DNA of 64,000 nucleotides from Haloarcula amylovorans (GTDB lineage Archaea > Halobacteriota > Halobacteria > Halobacteriales > Haloarculaceae): the NCBI RefSeq assembly GCF_004681185.1, contig NZ_SRIF01000001.1, positions 620,001 to 684,000 of the forward strand. The letters are read 5' to 3'. A model generated the notes under the pieces. That model saw only the letters and a program-made list of their open reading frames with translations, searched no databases and had not been told where the DNA came from. Of this stretch, positions 26,243-35,430 are shown in pieces (within the stretch, counting starts at the first letter, position 1; every line of letters starts with the position of its first letter). Position numbers and translations under genes: made by a program.

Positions 26243-26815
26243 ATGAGTACCAAACAGACGCTGCAATCGGAGGTCCTCGGACGGCCAGTGAGCTTCGACT
26301 ACTCCGAGACGTGGGTCGGTTACTCGCTGTTCTTTCTCAGGATCGTGATGGGGTGGACGCTGTTTCAGGGTGGTATCACGAAACTCGTCACCTACGTCGA
26401 CGGCGACCCGGCGAACAACTGGACCGCAGCGGGGTTCTTGACGAACGGGATTCCCGAGGGGAACCCACTGACCGGCATGTTCGCCGCGATGGCCGGCAAC
26501 CCCGCCATCGACTGGCTGAACATGCTCGGACTGACGCTTGCCGGACTGGCGTTGCTCGTCGGTGTGTTCGTCCGTTTCGCCGCGTTCTGGGGCGCGGTGA
26601 TGATGCTGTTCTACTGGCTCGCGGCGCTACAAGGCGGGCTGTTGGCCGGCCTGCCCATCGCTCACGGCTGGGTCGTCGACGACCACATGGTCTACGCTGT
26701 CCTGCTGTTCGGTCTGGGCGCGTTCGGGGCCGGGCGCATCCTCGGCCTCGACAGCTATCTCGAAGACACCGCTGTCGTCGAGAACAATCCCTGGTTGCGT
26801 ATCCTGTTGGGCTGA
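26243..26815 (+). CDS. DoxX-family membrane protein
   Basis: A 190-residue membrane protein with four to five transmembrane segments. The first includes YSLFFLRIVMGWTLFQGGITKL, the signature region of DoxX/DoxD-type proteins; others cover about 90-110, 115-135 and 145-165. DoxX relatives are components of thiosulfate:quinone oxidoreductase or of redox-stress complexes, but most are uncharacterised. The start MSTKQTLQSEV is chosen over one two codons upstream. It is a single gene, and the sequence gives no partner. Confidence 0.85.
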   Translation: MSTKQTLQSEVLGRPVSFDYSETWVGYSLFFLRIVMGWTLFQGGITKLVTYVDGDPANNWTAAGFLTNGIPEGNPLTGMFAAMAGNPAIDWLNMLGLTLAGLALLVGVFVRFAAFWGAVMMLFYWLAALQGGLLAGLPIAHGWVVDDHMVYAVLLFGLGAFGAGRILGLDSYLEDTAVVENNPWLRILLG

Positions 26816-26863
26816 GACGACCACATCGCGCTCTTTTAGTCTCGCTATCGACTACCGCCGCCC

Positions 26864-27388
26864 ATGGCGAAGGTCAACATCGGGCTGCGGGGCTGGCGAT
26901 TCGAGGAGGACGTACTGAACGAGGAGGGACGGATTCGGCCGCTAGCGACGTTGGAACCGGAGGTGCGCCAGCGCCTCCTCGTGCTGGCCGATCGAGTGGT
27001 CGACCCGTGTGACGCCTGCTGGCTCCAGTACGGCGACGGCCAGATAGCGGAGTGCAACGTCGCCGAAGTCATCTACGGCGAACCCGGCGGCGAGGTCATC
27101 CTCTGTTCGGTCCACGAACCGGACTTCCTCTACTGGTTCCGCGAAGCCGGCGGCGAGGAGTACGCGGGCGACCTCGAACTACAGGAGGTGTTCCACCAGT
27201 GGTTCCTCGACGGCAACCGCGCACCCGACGACTACGAGGGACTCGAACACGTCGACGAGAACCCGACCGCGCTGCCCGAGGCACCGACTCGCGCCGACGC
27301 CGTTCCGAGCCTCGAAGCGGAACTCCAGGAACTGGACGACGAGGAGAAGGCGGCGATGGACCTGGACTTTAGCGATCTCGACGTATGA
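26864..27388 (+). CDS. Conserved haloarchaeal protein, DUF5806-like
   Basis: A soluble, acidic 174-residue protein. It opens MAKVNIGLRGWRFEEDVLNEEG, and the middle has CDACWLQYGDGQIAECNVAEVIYG and EVILCSVHEPDFLYWFREAGG. These hold four cysteines, of which C50 and C53 form a CxxC. The layout resembles the haloarchaeal DUF5806 family, whose function is unknown. The stop overlaps the start of the SPOUT methyltransferase by 4 bases, suggesting a shared role in RNA modification, though this is only inferred from the operon. Confidence 0.75.
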   Translation: MAKVNIGLRGWRFEEDVLNEEGRIRPLATLEPEVRQRLLVLADRVVDPCDACWLQYGDGQIAECNVAEVIYGEPGGEVILCSVHEPDFLYWFREAGGEEYAGDLELQEVFHQWFLDGNRAPDDYEGLEHVDENPTALPEAPTRADAVPSLEAELQELDDEEKAAMDLDFSDLDV

Positions 27389-28131
27389 TCTCGGTCGCCG
27401 TCGTCGACGCCGAGACACCGGGCAACGTCGGCACCATCGCCCGGTCGATGAAGAACTTCGGGCTCTCCGAATTGCTGCTCGTGGACCCGCCGGAACTGGA
27501 CCCCGACGGGGAGGCCTACGGGTTTGCTGGGCAGGCCCGCGAGGATATCTTGCCGAATGCCCGCGAGGTGACCTTCGATCACCTCGTCGAGAACTACCAC
27601 ACCGTCGCCTGCACCGCCACGACGAACGAGGACGCCTCGAACCACGTCCGTTACCCCGCGAAGACGCCGGCCGAACTCTCCGACTCGCTCGCTGGGGTCG
27701 AGAGCAACACCTGCGTCGTCTTCGGCCGCGAGCGCGTCGGCCTGACGAACGACGAACTCGCCCGGCTGGACGAACTCTGCTCGATACCCGCGAACGCCGA
27801 CTATCCGGTGTTGAACCTCGGGCAGGCCGCGACGATCGTCCTCTACGAGTTGCGCGAGTTGACCGTCGAGCGCGATCAGCACCCCGAGGAACTCCACGCT
27901 CGCGCCGACGAGCGAGCCATCGAAGGCCTCCACGGAGAGTTCGAGCGGTTCCTCGCTGCCAGCGGTCATCCCGAAGAGAAACAGCCCAAGACTCGACGAC
28001 TGTTCCGTCGGGTATTTGGCCGGGCACAGCCGACCGGCCGCGAGACCCGCACGCTCAGAGGCGTGTTCCGAAAAGCGCGACAACGCATCGAACGTGCAGA
28101 AAGTGAGTCGGCGGAACGCGGAGAGAAATAG
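27385..28131 (+). CDS. trmJ: TrmJ-type SPOUT RNA 2'-O-methyltransferase
   Basis: A 248-residue RNA methyltransferase of the TrmH/SpoU family. SPOUT motif 1 is TPGNVGTIARSMKNFGLSEL, motif 2 is CVVFGRERVGLTNDEL, and motif 3 is YPVLNLGQAATIVLYEL, which forms the SAM-binding knot. The C-terminal 90 residues are a helical extension (RRLFRRVFGRAQ). Archaeal TrmJ methylates C32 of tRNA; other substrates remain possible. It is translationally coupled to the preceding gene. The motifs are complete. Confidence 0.9.
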   Translation: MISVAVVDAETPGNVGTIARSMKNFGLSELLLVDPPELDPDGEAYGFAGQAREDILPNAREVTFDHLVENYHTVACTATTNEDASNHVRYPAKTPAELSDSLAGVESNTCVVFGRERVGLTNDELARLDELCSIPANADYPVLNLGQAATIVLYELRELTVERDQHPEELHARADERAIEGLHGEFERFLAASGHPEEKQPKTRRLFRRVFGRAQPTGRETRTLRGVFRKARQRIERAESESAERGEK

Positions 28132-28143
28132 CGGGAGAGCGTC

Positions 28144-30021
28144 TCAGGCTCGTTTCTGGATCTCTTCGCGTAGCACGCTGCTGACCGTGTCACCGTCGGC
28201 CTTCCCGCGAAGAGCGCCCATACACTCGCCCATGAGTCCGGAGAACGCGCCCATTCCCTCGGTTTCGACCTGTTCTGCGTTCCGTTCGACCACTTCTTCG
28301 ACAGCCTCGCGCACCTCGCTCTCGTCCACGCCGCCGAGGTCCTCCTGTTCGACGGCTTCCTCCGCCGAGAGGTCGGGGTTCTCTGCGAGCGCCGAGAGCA
28401 GGTCCTCGATGCCTTCCTGTGGAACTTCGCCGCTATCGACGAGGAGAATCGTCTCTCGGAGGTGGCCGTCGGTCAACGCCTCGACGGGGATGCCGTCGCG
28501 GCGGAGTTCGGTCAGCGTGGATTCGAGCGTCCCCGCCGCCAGCGTCGCGTCGACGGCGTCCTGCCCGACGAGGGACTCAAACAGCGGCCACTGCTGCCCG
28601 TAGGCTACCTGCTCGGCCAGCCCGGAATCGAGGCCGAACTCCTCCTCGTAGCGCTCGACTTTCTCGGTCAGCAGTTCCGGCGTCTCCACGTCGGTCACGT
28701 CGGGTTCGACCGGCGGCACGTCCGTCTCGGGGTACATCCGCGCGGCACCGGGAAGCGGACGGAGATACCGCGAGGTGCCGTCCTCCAGCGCGTCGCGCGT
28801 CTCCTCCGGAACGCCTTCCAGTGCCGTCTCGGCGCGTTCGGCGACGGCGTCGATAGCGAGGTCCGCCGTCTCGGGGTCGTCGGCGACGATGGCGACGGCG
28901 TCGTCGGGACCCGCGCCGACGGCCGCTCGCAGCGCCTCGACTTCGGCCTCGGTCACGCCGTAGGCAGGTAACTCGTCCGTGTGGAAGATGCCGCCAGCGC
29001 CGTGGCGCTTGGCGTGGTCCGAGAACTCCGTCCCGAGACGGCGGTCAGGCTGGAGTTCCCGGCCGACGAGACCGTCGAAGCCGGAGAGGAGGACGGCTTG
29101 CACGTGACCGCCGCTGTCGAGCGCGCCGCGGATGACGCCGGAGTCGGTATCCTCGAAGGTGTCGGTCACGTCCTGCGGGTCGCCGACGCTCGCGTCGCGC
29201 TCGTCGAGTTCATCGACGATGTCCAGCAGTTCGACCTGGCGACGGACCTCGTTGCGTACCAGGTCGTCGATGTCGTCGAGGCTCTGGACACCCTTGAGTT
29301 CGATGCGCGCGCCCTCGGCGATGGAGACGTTCACGTCCTGCCGGATGGTCCCTAGTCCGCGCTTTACCTTCCCGGTCGAGCGCAGGAGCATCCCAATTCG
29401 CTCGGCGGCCTCGCGGGCCTGTTCGGGAGAACGGATGTCCGGCTTGGTACCGATTTCGACCAGCGGGATGCCGAGTCGGTCCAGCGAGAAGCGAACGCCG
29501 TCGTCGGTCTCCTCGACGCGCTGGCAGGACTCCTCCTCTAAGAGCATGTCCTCGATGCCGACCTGTCCGTCGCTGGTCTCGATAGCGCCGTCGTTGGCGA
29601 CGAGCATCGACCGCTGGAACCCGGTCGTGTTCGACCCGTCGACGACGATCTTCCGCATGACGTTCACCTGGTCGACGACGCTCATGTCCATGAGCTGGCC
29701 GATCTCCATCGCCGTCTCCATGGCCTCCCGGTCGACGCGGTGGGGCGGTTCGTCGTCCTCCTCGACGAGACAGGTGGTGTCGTAGGCGAGATACTCGAAC
29801 TCGCGGTCGACCATGCTCTCTTCGAGGGCGGCCTCGTCTATCTCGCCGAGTTCGCTCTTAGTCGGGTGGAGATAGCGGGTGAATCGTCGGTCCGATTCTT
29901 CCGGTTCGCGTAGTTTCGTCGGGCACTCACAGAACAACTTGGTCGCGGTGTCCAGTTGCTGGTGTATCTCCAGTCCGGCCACCAGTCCCAAATCCTCGTA
30001 GTCGAAGTCGGCGGCAGTCAT
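28144..30021 (-). CDS. gatE: Glu-tRNA(Gln) amidotransferase subunit E
   Basis: A 625-residue archaeal GatE, partner of GatD in converting Glu-tRNA(Gln) to Gln-tRNA(Gln), needed where no GlnRS exists. The N-terminal cradle begins DLGLVAGLEIHQQLDTATKLFCECP. An inserted AspRS-like domain lies near residues 300-430, and the C-terminal GatB/YqeY-like tail (residues 480-625) binds tRNA, ending EGMGAFSGLMGECMGALRGK. The start is set at MTAADFDYEDL; frames further upstream run into the divergent lipoprotein gene. GatD is not in the window. Confidence 0.95.
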   Translation of the reverse strand: MTAADFDYEDLGLVAGLEIHQQLDTATKLFCECPTKLREPEESDRRFTRYLHPTKSELGEIDEAALEESMVDREFEYLAYDTTCLVEEDDEPPHRVDREAMETAMEIGQLMDMSVVDQVNVMRKIVVDGSNTTGFQRSMLVANDGAIETSDGQVGIEDMLLEEESCQRVEETDDGVRFSLDRLGIPLVEIGTKPDIRSPEQAREAAERIGMLLRSTGKVKRGLGTIRQDVNVSIAEGARIELKGVQSLDDIDDLVRNEVRRQVELLDIVDELDERDASVGDPQDVTDTFEDTDSGVIRGALDSGGHVQAVLLSGFDGLVGRELQPDRRLGTEFSDHAKRHGAGGIFHTDELPAYGVTEAEVEALRAAVGAGPDDAVAIVADDPETADLAIDAVAERAETALEGVPEETRDALEDGTSRYLRPLPGAARMYPETDVPPVEPDVTDVETPELLTEKVERYEEEFGLDSGLAEQVAYGQQWPLFESLVGQDAVDATLAAGTLESTLTELRRDGIPVEALTDGHLRETILLVDSGEVPQEGIEDLLSALAENPDLSAEEAVEQEDLGGVDESEVREAVEEVVERNAEQVETEGMGAFSGLMGECMGALRGKADGDTVSSVLREEIQKRA

Positions 30022-30103
30022 TGTCGGATGGTCCGGGACCAGGGGGCAAAAAACGCTCCCTTCCGCCCCTCGCGCTTTTGCTCCTCGCGTCCCTGCATCG
30101 GGT

Positions 30104-30895
30104 GTGCGCTGGCAGTCCGCCCTCCTCGTCGGTCTGCTCGTGGTGACCGCCGGGTGTAGCAGCTTTTCGGGCTTCGGCGACGCTCCGCGCCCACAGACCG
30201 TCACGCCAGCGCCGGTCCCCGAACCGTCGATGGCGACTCAGGCGCAACTGGATTTCCCACCCGGCATCAACGGGGACGGACTACGGCGGGCGGACGTTCT
30301 GGCAACGACGCACCGACAAGCACTGCAAAACCGTTCGTACACCTTCTACGAGCAGTACAGACGGACGACCCAGACGCCAAACGGCACCGTCACCGTCGTC
30401 CGCGACGAGGCGACCCGAGTGGCCAGCGCGGAACGCTATCTCCACCGTCTGCACCGACAGCGATATCGAGGGAACGAGACAGTCGATGACTACCGACAGA
30501 CCACGTTCGCCGACGGCCGGCGCTGGTACGAGCGCAGCGACGACGGCAATGTCACCGAGACCGGCGGCCGCATCCGGTTCACGCAGGATCAGTTCGCCTA
30601 CGAAGCCGCATTCTACATCGAACAGTACGCGGCCGTCCCACAGAGTCAGACCCAGCGAACCCAACGGGACGGCGAGCCCTTCTTTCGAGTGACTGGGTCC
30701 AGTGGAACCCCACCGTCTCGGGAAACTGTACAGTCGTACGACATCAGCCTCCTCGTCGACGCCCACGGCGTCGTCCATCGACTCGAAGTCCAGTATCAGA
30801 CAGAGGCGGAGCGAGTCAGCTACAGTTTCCGGTATCACGAGTTCGACAATACGAACGTCTCGACGCCGCGGTGGGTGCTCGACGATATCGACTGA
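30104..30895 (+). CDS. Lipoprotein of unknown function (DUF7537-like)
   Basis: A 263-residue exported lipoprotein. The start is GTG at 30104, giving an N-terminal helix followed by the lipobox VTAGC, so the Cys at residue 18 would be lipid-modified. The body is a beta-rich fold with repeated antiparallel patterns: RQALQNRSYTFYEQYRRT, ATRVASAERYLHRLHRQ, and VVHRLEVQYQTEAERVSYSFRY near the C-terminus. It resembles an abundant haloarchaeal lipoprotein family but has no known ligand. It is divergent from gatE with an 82-base spacer. Confidence 0.8.
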   Translation: MRWQSALLVGLLVVTAGCSSFSGFGDAPRPQTVTPAPVPEPSMATQAQLDFPPGINGDGLRRADVLATTHRQALQNRSYTFYEQYRRTTQTPNGTVTVVRDEATRVASAERYLHRLHRQRYRGNETVDDYRQTTFADGRRWYERSDDGNVTETGGRIRFTQDQFAYEAAFYIEQYAAVPQSQTQRTQRDGEPFFRVTGSSGTPPSRETVQSYDISLLVDAHGVVHRLEVQYQTEAERVSYSFRYHEFDNTNVSTPRWVLDDID

Positions 30896-30934
30896 GTGAC
30901 GGAGACCGGGCCGACTCGACGGGCCAACTCAAAG

Positions 30935-32116
30935 TCACTCGGGGTCTAGTCGGACCAAGACGTTCCGGTCACCTTCGGCGGTCTCCTCGGTCGCGTGAGC
31001 GTACAGCGAGCCGTTCGCGGCGGATAGCTGGCCGACGTAGTGGCCAATATTCGCCGTGAACCGTGCGGCTTCGACACGGACGCTCCCGACGCCGATGCCA
31101 CCGCCTGGCCTGAGCGCACGGAGACGATCACCGCCGACGTAGATAGTGTCGCCGACGATGACCGGAGCGTGGTCGCCTGTCGTCCCCAGACCGACCCGCC
31201 ACCGATGCTCGCCGCCCTCGGCCCCGACGGCGTGAAGTTCGCGGCCGCCGTCGGCGTACACCGTGCCGTCCGCGACACCGATACCGCCCTTCGCGAACCC
31301 GCCGATTTCGGTCGACCACTTTCGCTGACCGCGGTGGCCCAGCGCGTACAGGTTGCCGTCGAAACAGCCGACGAAGATGCGTCGACCCGCCATCGTCGGC
31401 GTACACTGGACCGCGTCGGGTAACCCAGTCCGCCAGTATCCATCACCGTCGCTCGCGGCGAGTGCGTACACGTCGCCGCCTTCCGTTACGGCGACGACGA
31501 ATGGCGGCCTCACCGCGACTGGCTGGCGAATCTGGCCGAAGAGGCGGCGCTGCCACGCTATCTCGCCGGTCTCGCGGTCGAGTCGGAAGACGGTCTCGCC
31601 GGCGGCGACGAATAGCCCGCTTCCCTCGTACCCGACCGTCGGTCCAGCGGTGGGAGAGCCGAACTCACGCGACCACTGCTGCTCGCCCGATTCGACGTCG
31701 AACGCCCGGGCTCGCTCGTTGCCGGTGACGTATGCGGTCCCGTCGTAGACCGCCGGCGCAGCCCAATAGCTCGCTCCCTGGTTTCCCGGGTCGACCGACC
31801 AGCGCTCCTCGCCGCTCTCCGCGTCGAGTGCCAACATATCGTTGCCGACTGTTGTGAGGACGGTGTCGCCGACGACGACCGGTTCGGCGGTGACCAGCCC
31901 CGACTCCACACGCCAGCGTTCGGTGACGCCGGATCGCGGTCCCGACCCCGCTGGAACGTATCGCGTGTGCTGGCGGTCGTGTCCGGTCGTCGGCCAGTTC
32001 GTGTCGTCGCCGGCGGCGTCCGCCGCGTCGTCGTATCCCGAATCGATTTGACAGCCTGCGACGCTGGCCGTGCCAGCGACTCCCGCTGATGCGAGGAAGC
32101 TACGTCTGGAGGGCAT
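30935..32116 (-). CDS. Tat-exported PQQ-like beta-propeller lipoprotein
   Basis: A 393-residue protein. Its N-terminus MPSRRSFLASAGVAGTASV is a twin-arginine signal, followed by the lipobox VAGC. The body is a chain of PQQ-enzyme-like repeats: GTAYVTGNERARAFDVESGE, AVRPPFVVAVTEGGDVYALA, RRIFVGCFDGNLYALGHRG, GTVYADGGRELHAVG and DTIYVGGDRLRALRP. These make a WD-like beta-propeller. No PQQ-binding catalytic residues are evident, so it may be a binding or assembly protein at the cell surface. It converges with the lipoprotein at 30104. Confidence 0.88.
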   Translation of the reverse strand: MPSRRSFLASAGVAGTASVAGCQIDSGYDDAADAAGDDTNWPTTGHDRQHTRYVPAGSGPRSGVTERWRVESGLVTAEPVVVGDTVLTTVGNDMLALDAESGEERWSVDPGNQGASYWAAPAVYDGTAYVTGNERARAFDVESGEQQWSREFGSPTAGPTVGYEGSGLFVAAGETVFRLDRETGEIAWQRRLFGQIRQPVAVRPPFVVAVTEGGDVYALAASDGDGYWRTGLPDAVQCTPTMAGRRIFVGCFDGNLYALGHRGQRKWSTEIGGFAKGGIGVADGTVYADGGRELHAVGAEGGEHRWRVGLGTTGDHAPVIVGDTIYVGGDRLRALRPGGGIGVGSVRVEAARFTANIGHYVGQLSAANGSLYAHATEETAEGDRNVLVRLDPE

Positions 32117-32190
32117 CGAATTTGCGTTTTATCTAGAAAAGCATTATGTTGTGGGGCAGCCGGCACCGCGTCACTTCGAATGTCGATCCG

Positions 32191-33597
32191 CTACTCGTCG
32201 CCTAGAATCCCTCTCTCCGTCATCTTCTTCGGGTCCAGTACCTCGTCGACCTCGTCTTCGTCGAGGTAGCCCTCTTCGAGGACGACTTCGCGGATGGTCT
32301 TGCCGTCGGCGAGCGCCTTCTTCGCGACCTTACTGGCCTTGTCGTAGCCGATTGCGGGGTTGAGCGCCGTTGCCAGCGCCATGCTCTGTTCGACGCGCTC
32401 GGCGCAGTGTTCCTCGTCGGCTTCGAGTTTAGCGACGAACTTTTCGGCGAACACCTCGCTCCCGTTGGCGATGAGCCGCGCGGACTGCAGGAAGTTCGAG
32501 GCCAGAACGGGCTTGTAGAGGTTGAGGTCGATCTGGCCCTCCGCAGCCCCGGCAGCGACGGCGGCGTCGTTGCCGACGACCTGCTTGTGGACCTGATTGA
32601 CTGCCTCGGCGACCACGGGGTTGATCTTCCCGGGCATGATCGAGGAGCCGGGCTGATTCTCCGGTTGGTCGATTTCGCCGAGGCCGTTGCGCGGACCCGA
32701 GGCGAGCAGTCGGAGGTCGTTGGCAATCTTGTTCAGCGACCCGGCGACAGTCCGCAGTGCGCCGTGGGCCTCTGACATCGCGTCGTGGGCGGCCTGCGCC
32801 TCGAAGTGGTTGTCGGCTTCGCGGAACTCGACGCCGGTCTCCTCGCTGATGTACTCGGCGGCCTTCGAGGGAAACTCTGGATGCGTGTTGAGACCGGTCC
32901 CAACTGCGGTGCCGCCGAGGGCGAGTTCCGAGAGGCGACCCTCGACGTCCTGCGCGCGCGAGATTCCCTTCTCGACTTGGGTTCGGTAGCCCGAGAACTC
33001 CTGTCCCAGCGTGATGGGCGTGGCGTCCTGGAGGTGCGTTCGACCGGTCTTGACGACGTTCTCGAACTCGTCTTCTTTGGCTTTCAGCGCGTCGCGTAGT
33101 GACTTCAGCGCCGGGAGAACGTCCTTTTCGACCGCTTCGAGCGAGGCGACGTGCATCGCTGTCGGGATGACGTCGTTGGAGGACTGCCCGAAGTTGACGT
33201 GGTCGTTCGGGTGGATCTCGCGGGTGCCAACCTCCCCACCGTAGCGTTCAGTCGCCCGGTTCGAGATGACCTCGTTCGCGTTCATGTTTGAGGACGTTCC
33301 GGAGCCGGTCTGGAAGACGTCGACGGGGAACTGATCGTCGTGTTCACCTGCGATGACCTCGTCGGCCGCCTCGACGATGCAGTCGGCTTTCTCCTCGGGG
33401 ATCATCTCCAAGTCGCGATTGGCCTGCGCAGCGGCCTTCTTGACGATCCCGAGCGCGCGGATGAATCGTCGGCCGAACGTGACCTCGCTGATGGGGAAGT
33501 TCTCTATCGCGCGCTGGGTCTGTGCGCCCCAGTACGCGTCGGCCGGAACCTCCATTTCACCGAGACTGTCCTGTTCGGTCCTGAACTCGTCACTCAT
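32191..33597 (-). CDS. fumC: Fumarate hydratase class II
   Basis: A 468-residue class II fumarase of the TCA cycle, interconverting fumarate and malate. Signature segments are TGSGTSSNMNANEVISNRA, HPNDHVNFGQSSND, KTGRTHLQDATP and GSSIMPGKINPVVAE, the superfamily signature with the catalytic serine loop. The length is standard, no cofactor cluster is needed, and all active-site segments are present. Start MSDEFRTEQDSLG agrees with the TATA-like element 30 bases upstream. Confidence 0.97.
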   Translation of the reverse strand: MSDEFRTEQDSLGEMEVPADAYWGAQTQRAIENFPISEVTFGRRFIRALGIVKKAAAQANRDLEMIPEEKADCIVEAADEVIAGEHDDQFPVDVFQTGSGTSSNMNANEVISNRATERYGGEVGTREIHPNDHVNFGQSSNDVIPTAMHVASLEAVEKDVLPALKSLRDALKAKEDEFENVVKTGRTHLQDATPITLGQEFSGYRTQVEKGISRAQDVEGRLSELALGGTAVGTGLNTHPEFPSKAAEYISEETGVEFREADNHFEAQAAHDAMSEAHGALRTVAGSLNKIANDLRLLASGPRNGLGEIDQPENQPGSSIMPGKINPVVAEAVNQVHKQVVGNDAAVAAGAAEGQIDLNLYKPVLASNFLQSARLIANGSEVFAEKFVAKLEADEEHCAERVEQSMALATALNPAIGYDKASKVAKKALADGKTIREVVLEEGYLDEDEVDEVLDPKKMTERGILGDE

Positions 33598-33623
33598 ACG
33601 TATGGACGGTCGAACGCCCCCGC

Positions 33624-33630
33624 GTAAAAC
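33624..33630 (-). promoter_or_regulatory. TATA-like element of fumC
   Basis: On the minus strand this reads gttttac, about 30 bases before the fumC start codon at 33597. The placement fits a nearly leaderless transcript. Confidence 0.4.
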
Positions 33631-33975
33631 CCACCGGTACGGCAGAAATTTCCCGCTGTGCCAACAGGGAAGCCGTCAACCGTTACGTACTTATTCAACA
33701 CATATTATCAAACTCCACCCGAAACAGGGGTATTCTCAGTTCGTCGTCGACTGGTGAGCACGCCGTCCAGAGAACTGTGATAGAAGTGACCGGTGCCCAC
33801 GTAGGATTTTCGCATATATTGGCGTCTTGGATGCTTTTATGGATGTATAGTGGACCATGCCACCCCAAACCAAGATGGAGTCGAATAAAATCACGAATTA
33901 TCACCATAGAACGCCGAGAGCGCCGAATATCGGCGTCTCAGACATCATGAGATATGCATGAATATTCGGAAGCAT
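33631..33975. other. AT-richer intergenic region between fumC and the sugar ABC operon
   Basis: About 350 bases with lower GC than its surroundings, rich in short palindromic words (for example gaatattc and atgcat near 33950-33968). No gene with haloarchaeal codon use was found, nor any remnant of a sugar-binding protein gene that I could recognise. It probably contains the upstream regulatory region of the transporter operon. Confidence 0.45.
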
Positions 33976-33998
33976 TAAGTGTTGGGTCTCACCACTTA
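33976..33998 (+). promoter_or_regulatory. Inverted repeat, possible operator of the sugar transporter operon
   Basis: The arms taagtg (33976-33981) and cactta (33993-33998) form a perfect 6-base inverted repeat with 11 bases between. The left arm overlaps a TATA-like cattaagt, and the next start codon is about 30-40 bases away. An operator here would block transcription initiation, the usual mode of haloarchaeal sugar regulators such as TrmB-like proteins. The binding protein is not known. Confidence 0.4.
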
Positions 33999-34026
33999 GG
34001 ATGAGTTCGACTCCACGGTGACAACC

Positions 34027-34347
34027 ATGACTGACGACCCCTATTCGCATCCAGTCCGCGATCGTGCCACCTGCACGCGAGCGGCGATAGATGCGGACGC
34101 CTCCGCCGACCGTGGTGGTCGATCCAGCGAGGAGCCACAGCGCGGCGAGGCGACGACGGGTGCTAGTGGTACACCAGCGGTGTCGACGGCACGACGACTC
34201 GCTCACTGGTGGGTGAGCGACGTAGTAGCTGTCCCCGCAACCGAGCGGGGACGGGCGGCGTCTACGGTACTACCACCGTGGGCGTCGGAATCCGTCGCAG
34301 ACGACGACGCCGTCGGCGTGGTGTACGACGAACTCACGTCCGCGTAG
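34027..34347 (+). CDS. Possible small protein preceding the sugar ABC permeases
   Basis: An open frame of 106 residues starting MTDDPYSHPVRDRATC, ending 12 bases before the first permease gene in the same direction. Composition is rich in Ala, Asp and Arg, with a region RLAHWWVSDVVAVPATERG, and no signal peptide or known domain is seen. In most haloarchaeal sugar operons a solute-binding protein gene occupies this place, and this product is far too short for that. It may be a real regulator or leader protein, or a non-functional frame; I do not recognise it. Confidence 0.4.
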   Translation: MTDDPYSHPVRDRATCTRAAIDADASADRGGRSSEEPQRGEATTGASGTPAVSTARRLAHWWVSDVVAVPATERGRAASTVLPPWASESVADDDAVGVVYDELTSA

Positions 34348-34359
34348 ACTGACACAACC

Positions 34360-35430
34360 ATGCGCGAGATATTCAATAGACTCCGAAAAGCCGGGGATAC
34401 CCTCCGGTCGGCGGCATCGCGGGAGGAATCGGACGACAGACAAATAGCGACGGACGGCGGAGCGGAGGCAGTCGTCGGCGATCGACGACGGGACACGCTC
34501 CGAGATTCGCTGCCCGTCCAGTGGGAACTCATCGAGTCAGCCCCGTTCTGGCTACCGCCGGTGTTGCTGGCGGGCTTTTTCGTCTACGGTGCGATCTTCT
34601 GGAACATCCTTCTCTCGATGACGGACTTCCAGGGCCTCGGCGAACCCAACTACGGCCAGCTCGATTTCAGCATGTACACGACGATGCTGAGCGACGGGGC
34701 GTTCTGGCAGGCGACACAGAACACCGTCGTCTTACTGGTGGTGTTCACGATCCTCTGTCTGGCCCTCGGAATGTTGGTCGCCATACTGATCGACCAGAAC
34801 ATTCGTTTCGAGAACACGTTCCGGACCATCTACCTGCTCCCGATGAGCCTCTCGTTCGTCGTGACGGCGACGATGTGGGCCTGGGTGTACAACGCCAAAA
34901 ACGGCGTGTTCAACCAACTCCTTCGCCTGTTGAATCTCGAAGGGCTGGTCGTTTCGCTGTTGAAACCCGAGATGGTCAATGCCACTGTCGTTCAGTGGCT
35001 CTCTTGGAATACGACGGCGCTCGCGGCGGTCATCTTCGCGCTCATCTGGCAGTTCAGCGGCTACGCGATGGTCGTGTTCCTCGCCGGACTGCGCGCGATC
35101 CCCGACGAACACTACGAGGCCGCACGCGTAGACGGCGCGTCGACGGTGCGGATGTACCTTCGCGTCATCATCCCGCAACTGCGCGCCTCCGCCGTCTCAG
35201 CGTCCGTCGTGCTGATGGTGTTCGCACTGAAGGCGTTCGACTTCATCTACGCGCTCCGTGGCTCACAGCCGGGCGCGAACTTAGACATTCTGGCGACGAT
35301 GATGTACCGCGTCGCTTTCAGCAGCCTCCGGTGGGCGTACGGCTCCGCGGTCGCCATCGTGCTGTTCGTTCTCGCGTTGCTCATCATCGGCCCGTATCTC
35401 TACAGTGAATACAAGCGAGGTCAACTATGA
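34360..35430 (+). CDS. Carbohydrate ABC transporter permease, MalF type
   Basis: A 356-residue inner-membrane permease. A charged cytoplasmic N-terminus of about 60 residues precedes six transmembrane helices, the first around FWLPPVLLAGFFVYGAIFWN. The EAA loop that docks on the ATPase is DEHYEAARVDGASTVRMYL, with the conserved EAA---G pattern. It pairs with the MalG-type permease gene, which overlaps it by 4 bases. The substrate is a sugar or related polyol by family; the exact one is not readable from permeases. Confidence 0.93.
   Translation: MREIFNRLRKAGDTLRSAASREESDDRQIATDGGAEAVVGDRRRDTLRDSLPVQWELIESAPFWLPPVLLAGFFVYGAIFWNILLSMTDFQGLGEPNYGQLDFSMYTTMLSDGAFWQATQNTVVLLVVFTILCLALGMLVAILIDQNIRFENTFRTIYLLPMSLSFVVTATMWAWVYNAKNGVFNQLLRLLNLEGLVVSLLKPEMVNATVVQWLSWNTTALAAVIFALIWQFSGYAMVVFLAGLRAIPDEHYEAARVDGASTVRMYLRVIIPQLRASAVSASVVLMVFALKAFDFIYALRGSQPGANLDILATMMYRVAFSSLRWAYGSAVAIVLFVLALLIIGPYLYSEYKRGQL

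Noticed and set aside
30022..30204. N-terminal extension of GatE
   Set aside because: The extra residues overlap the divergent lipoprotein gene and do not resemble GatE. The conserved start is MTAADFDYEDLGL.
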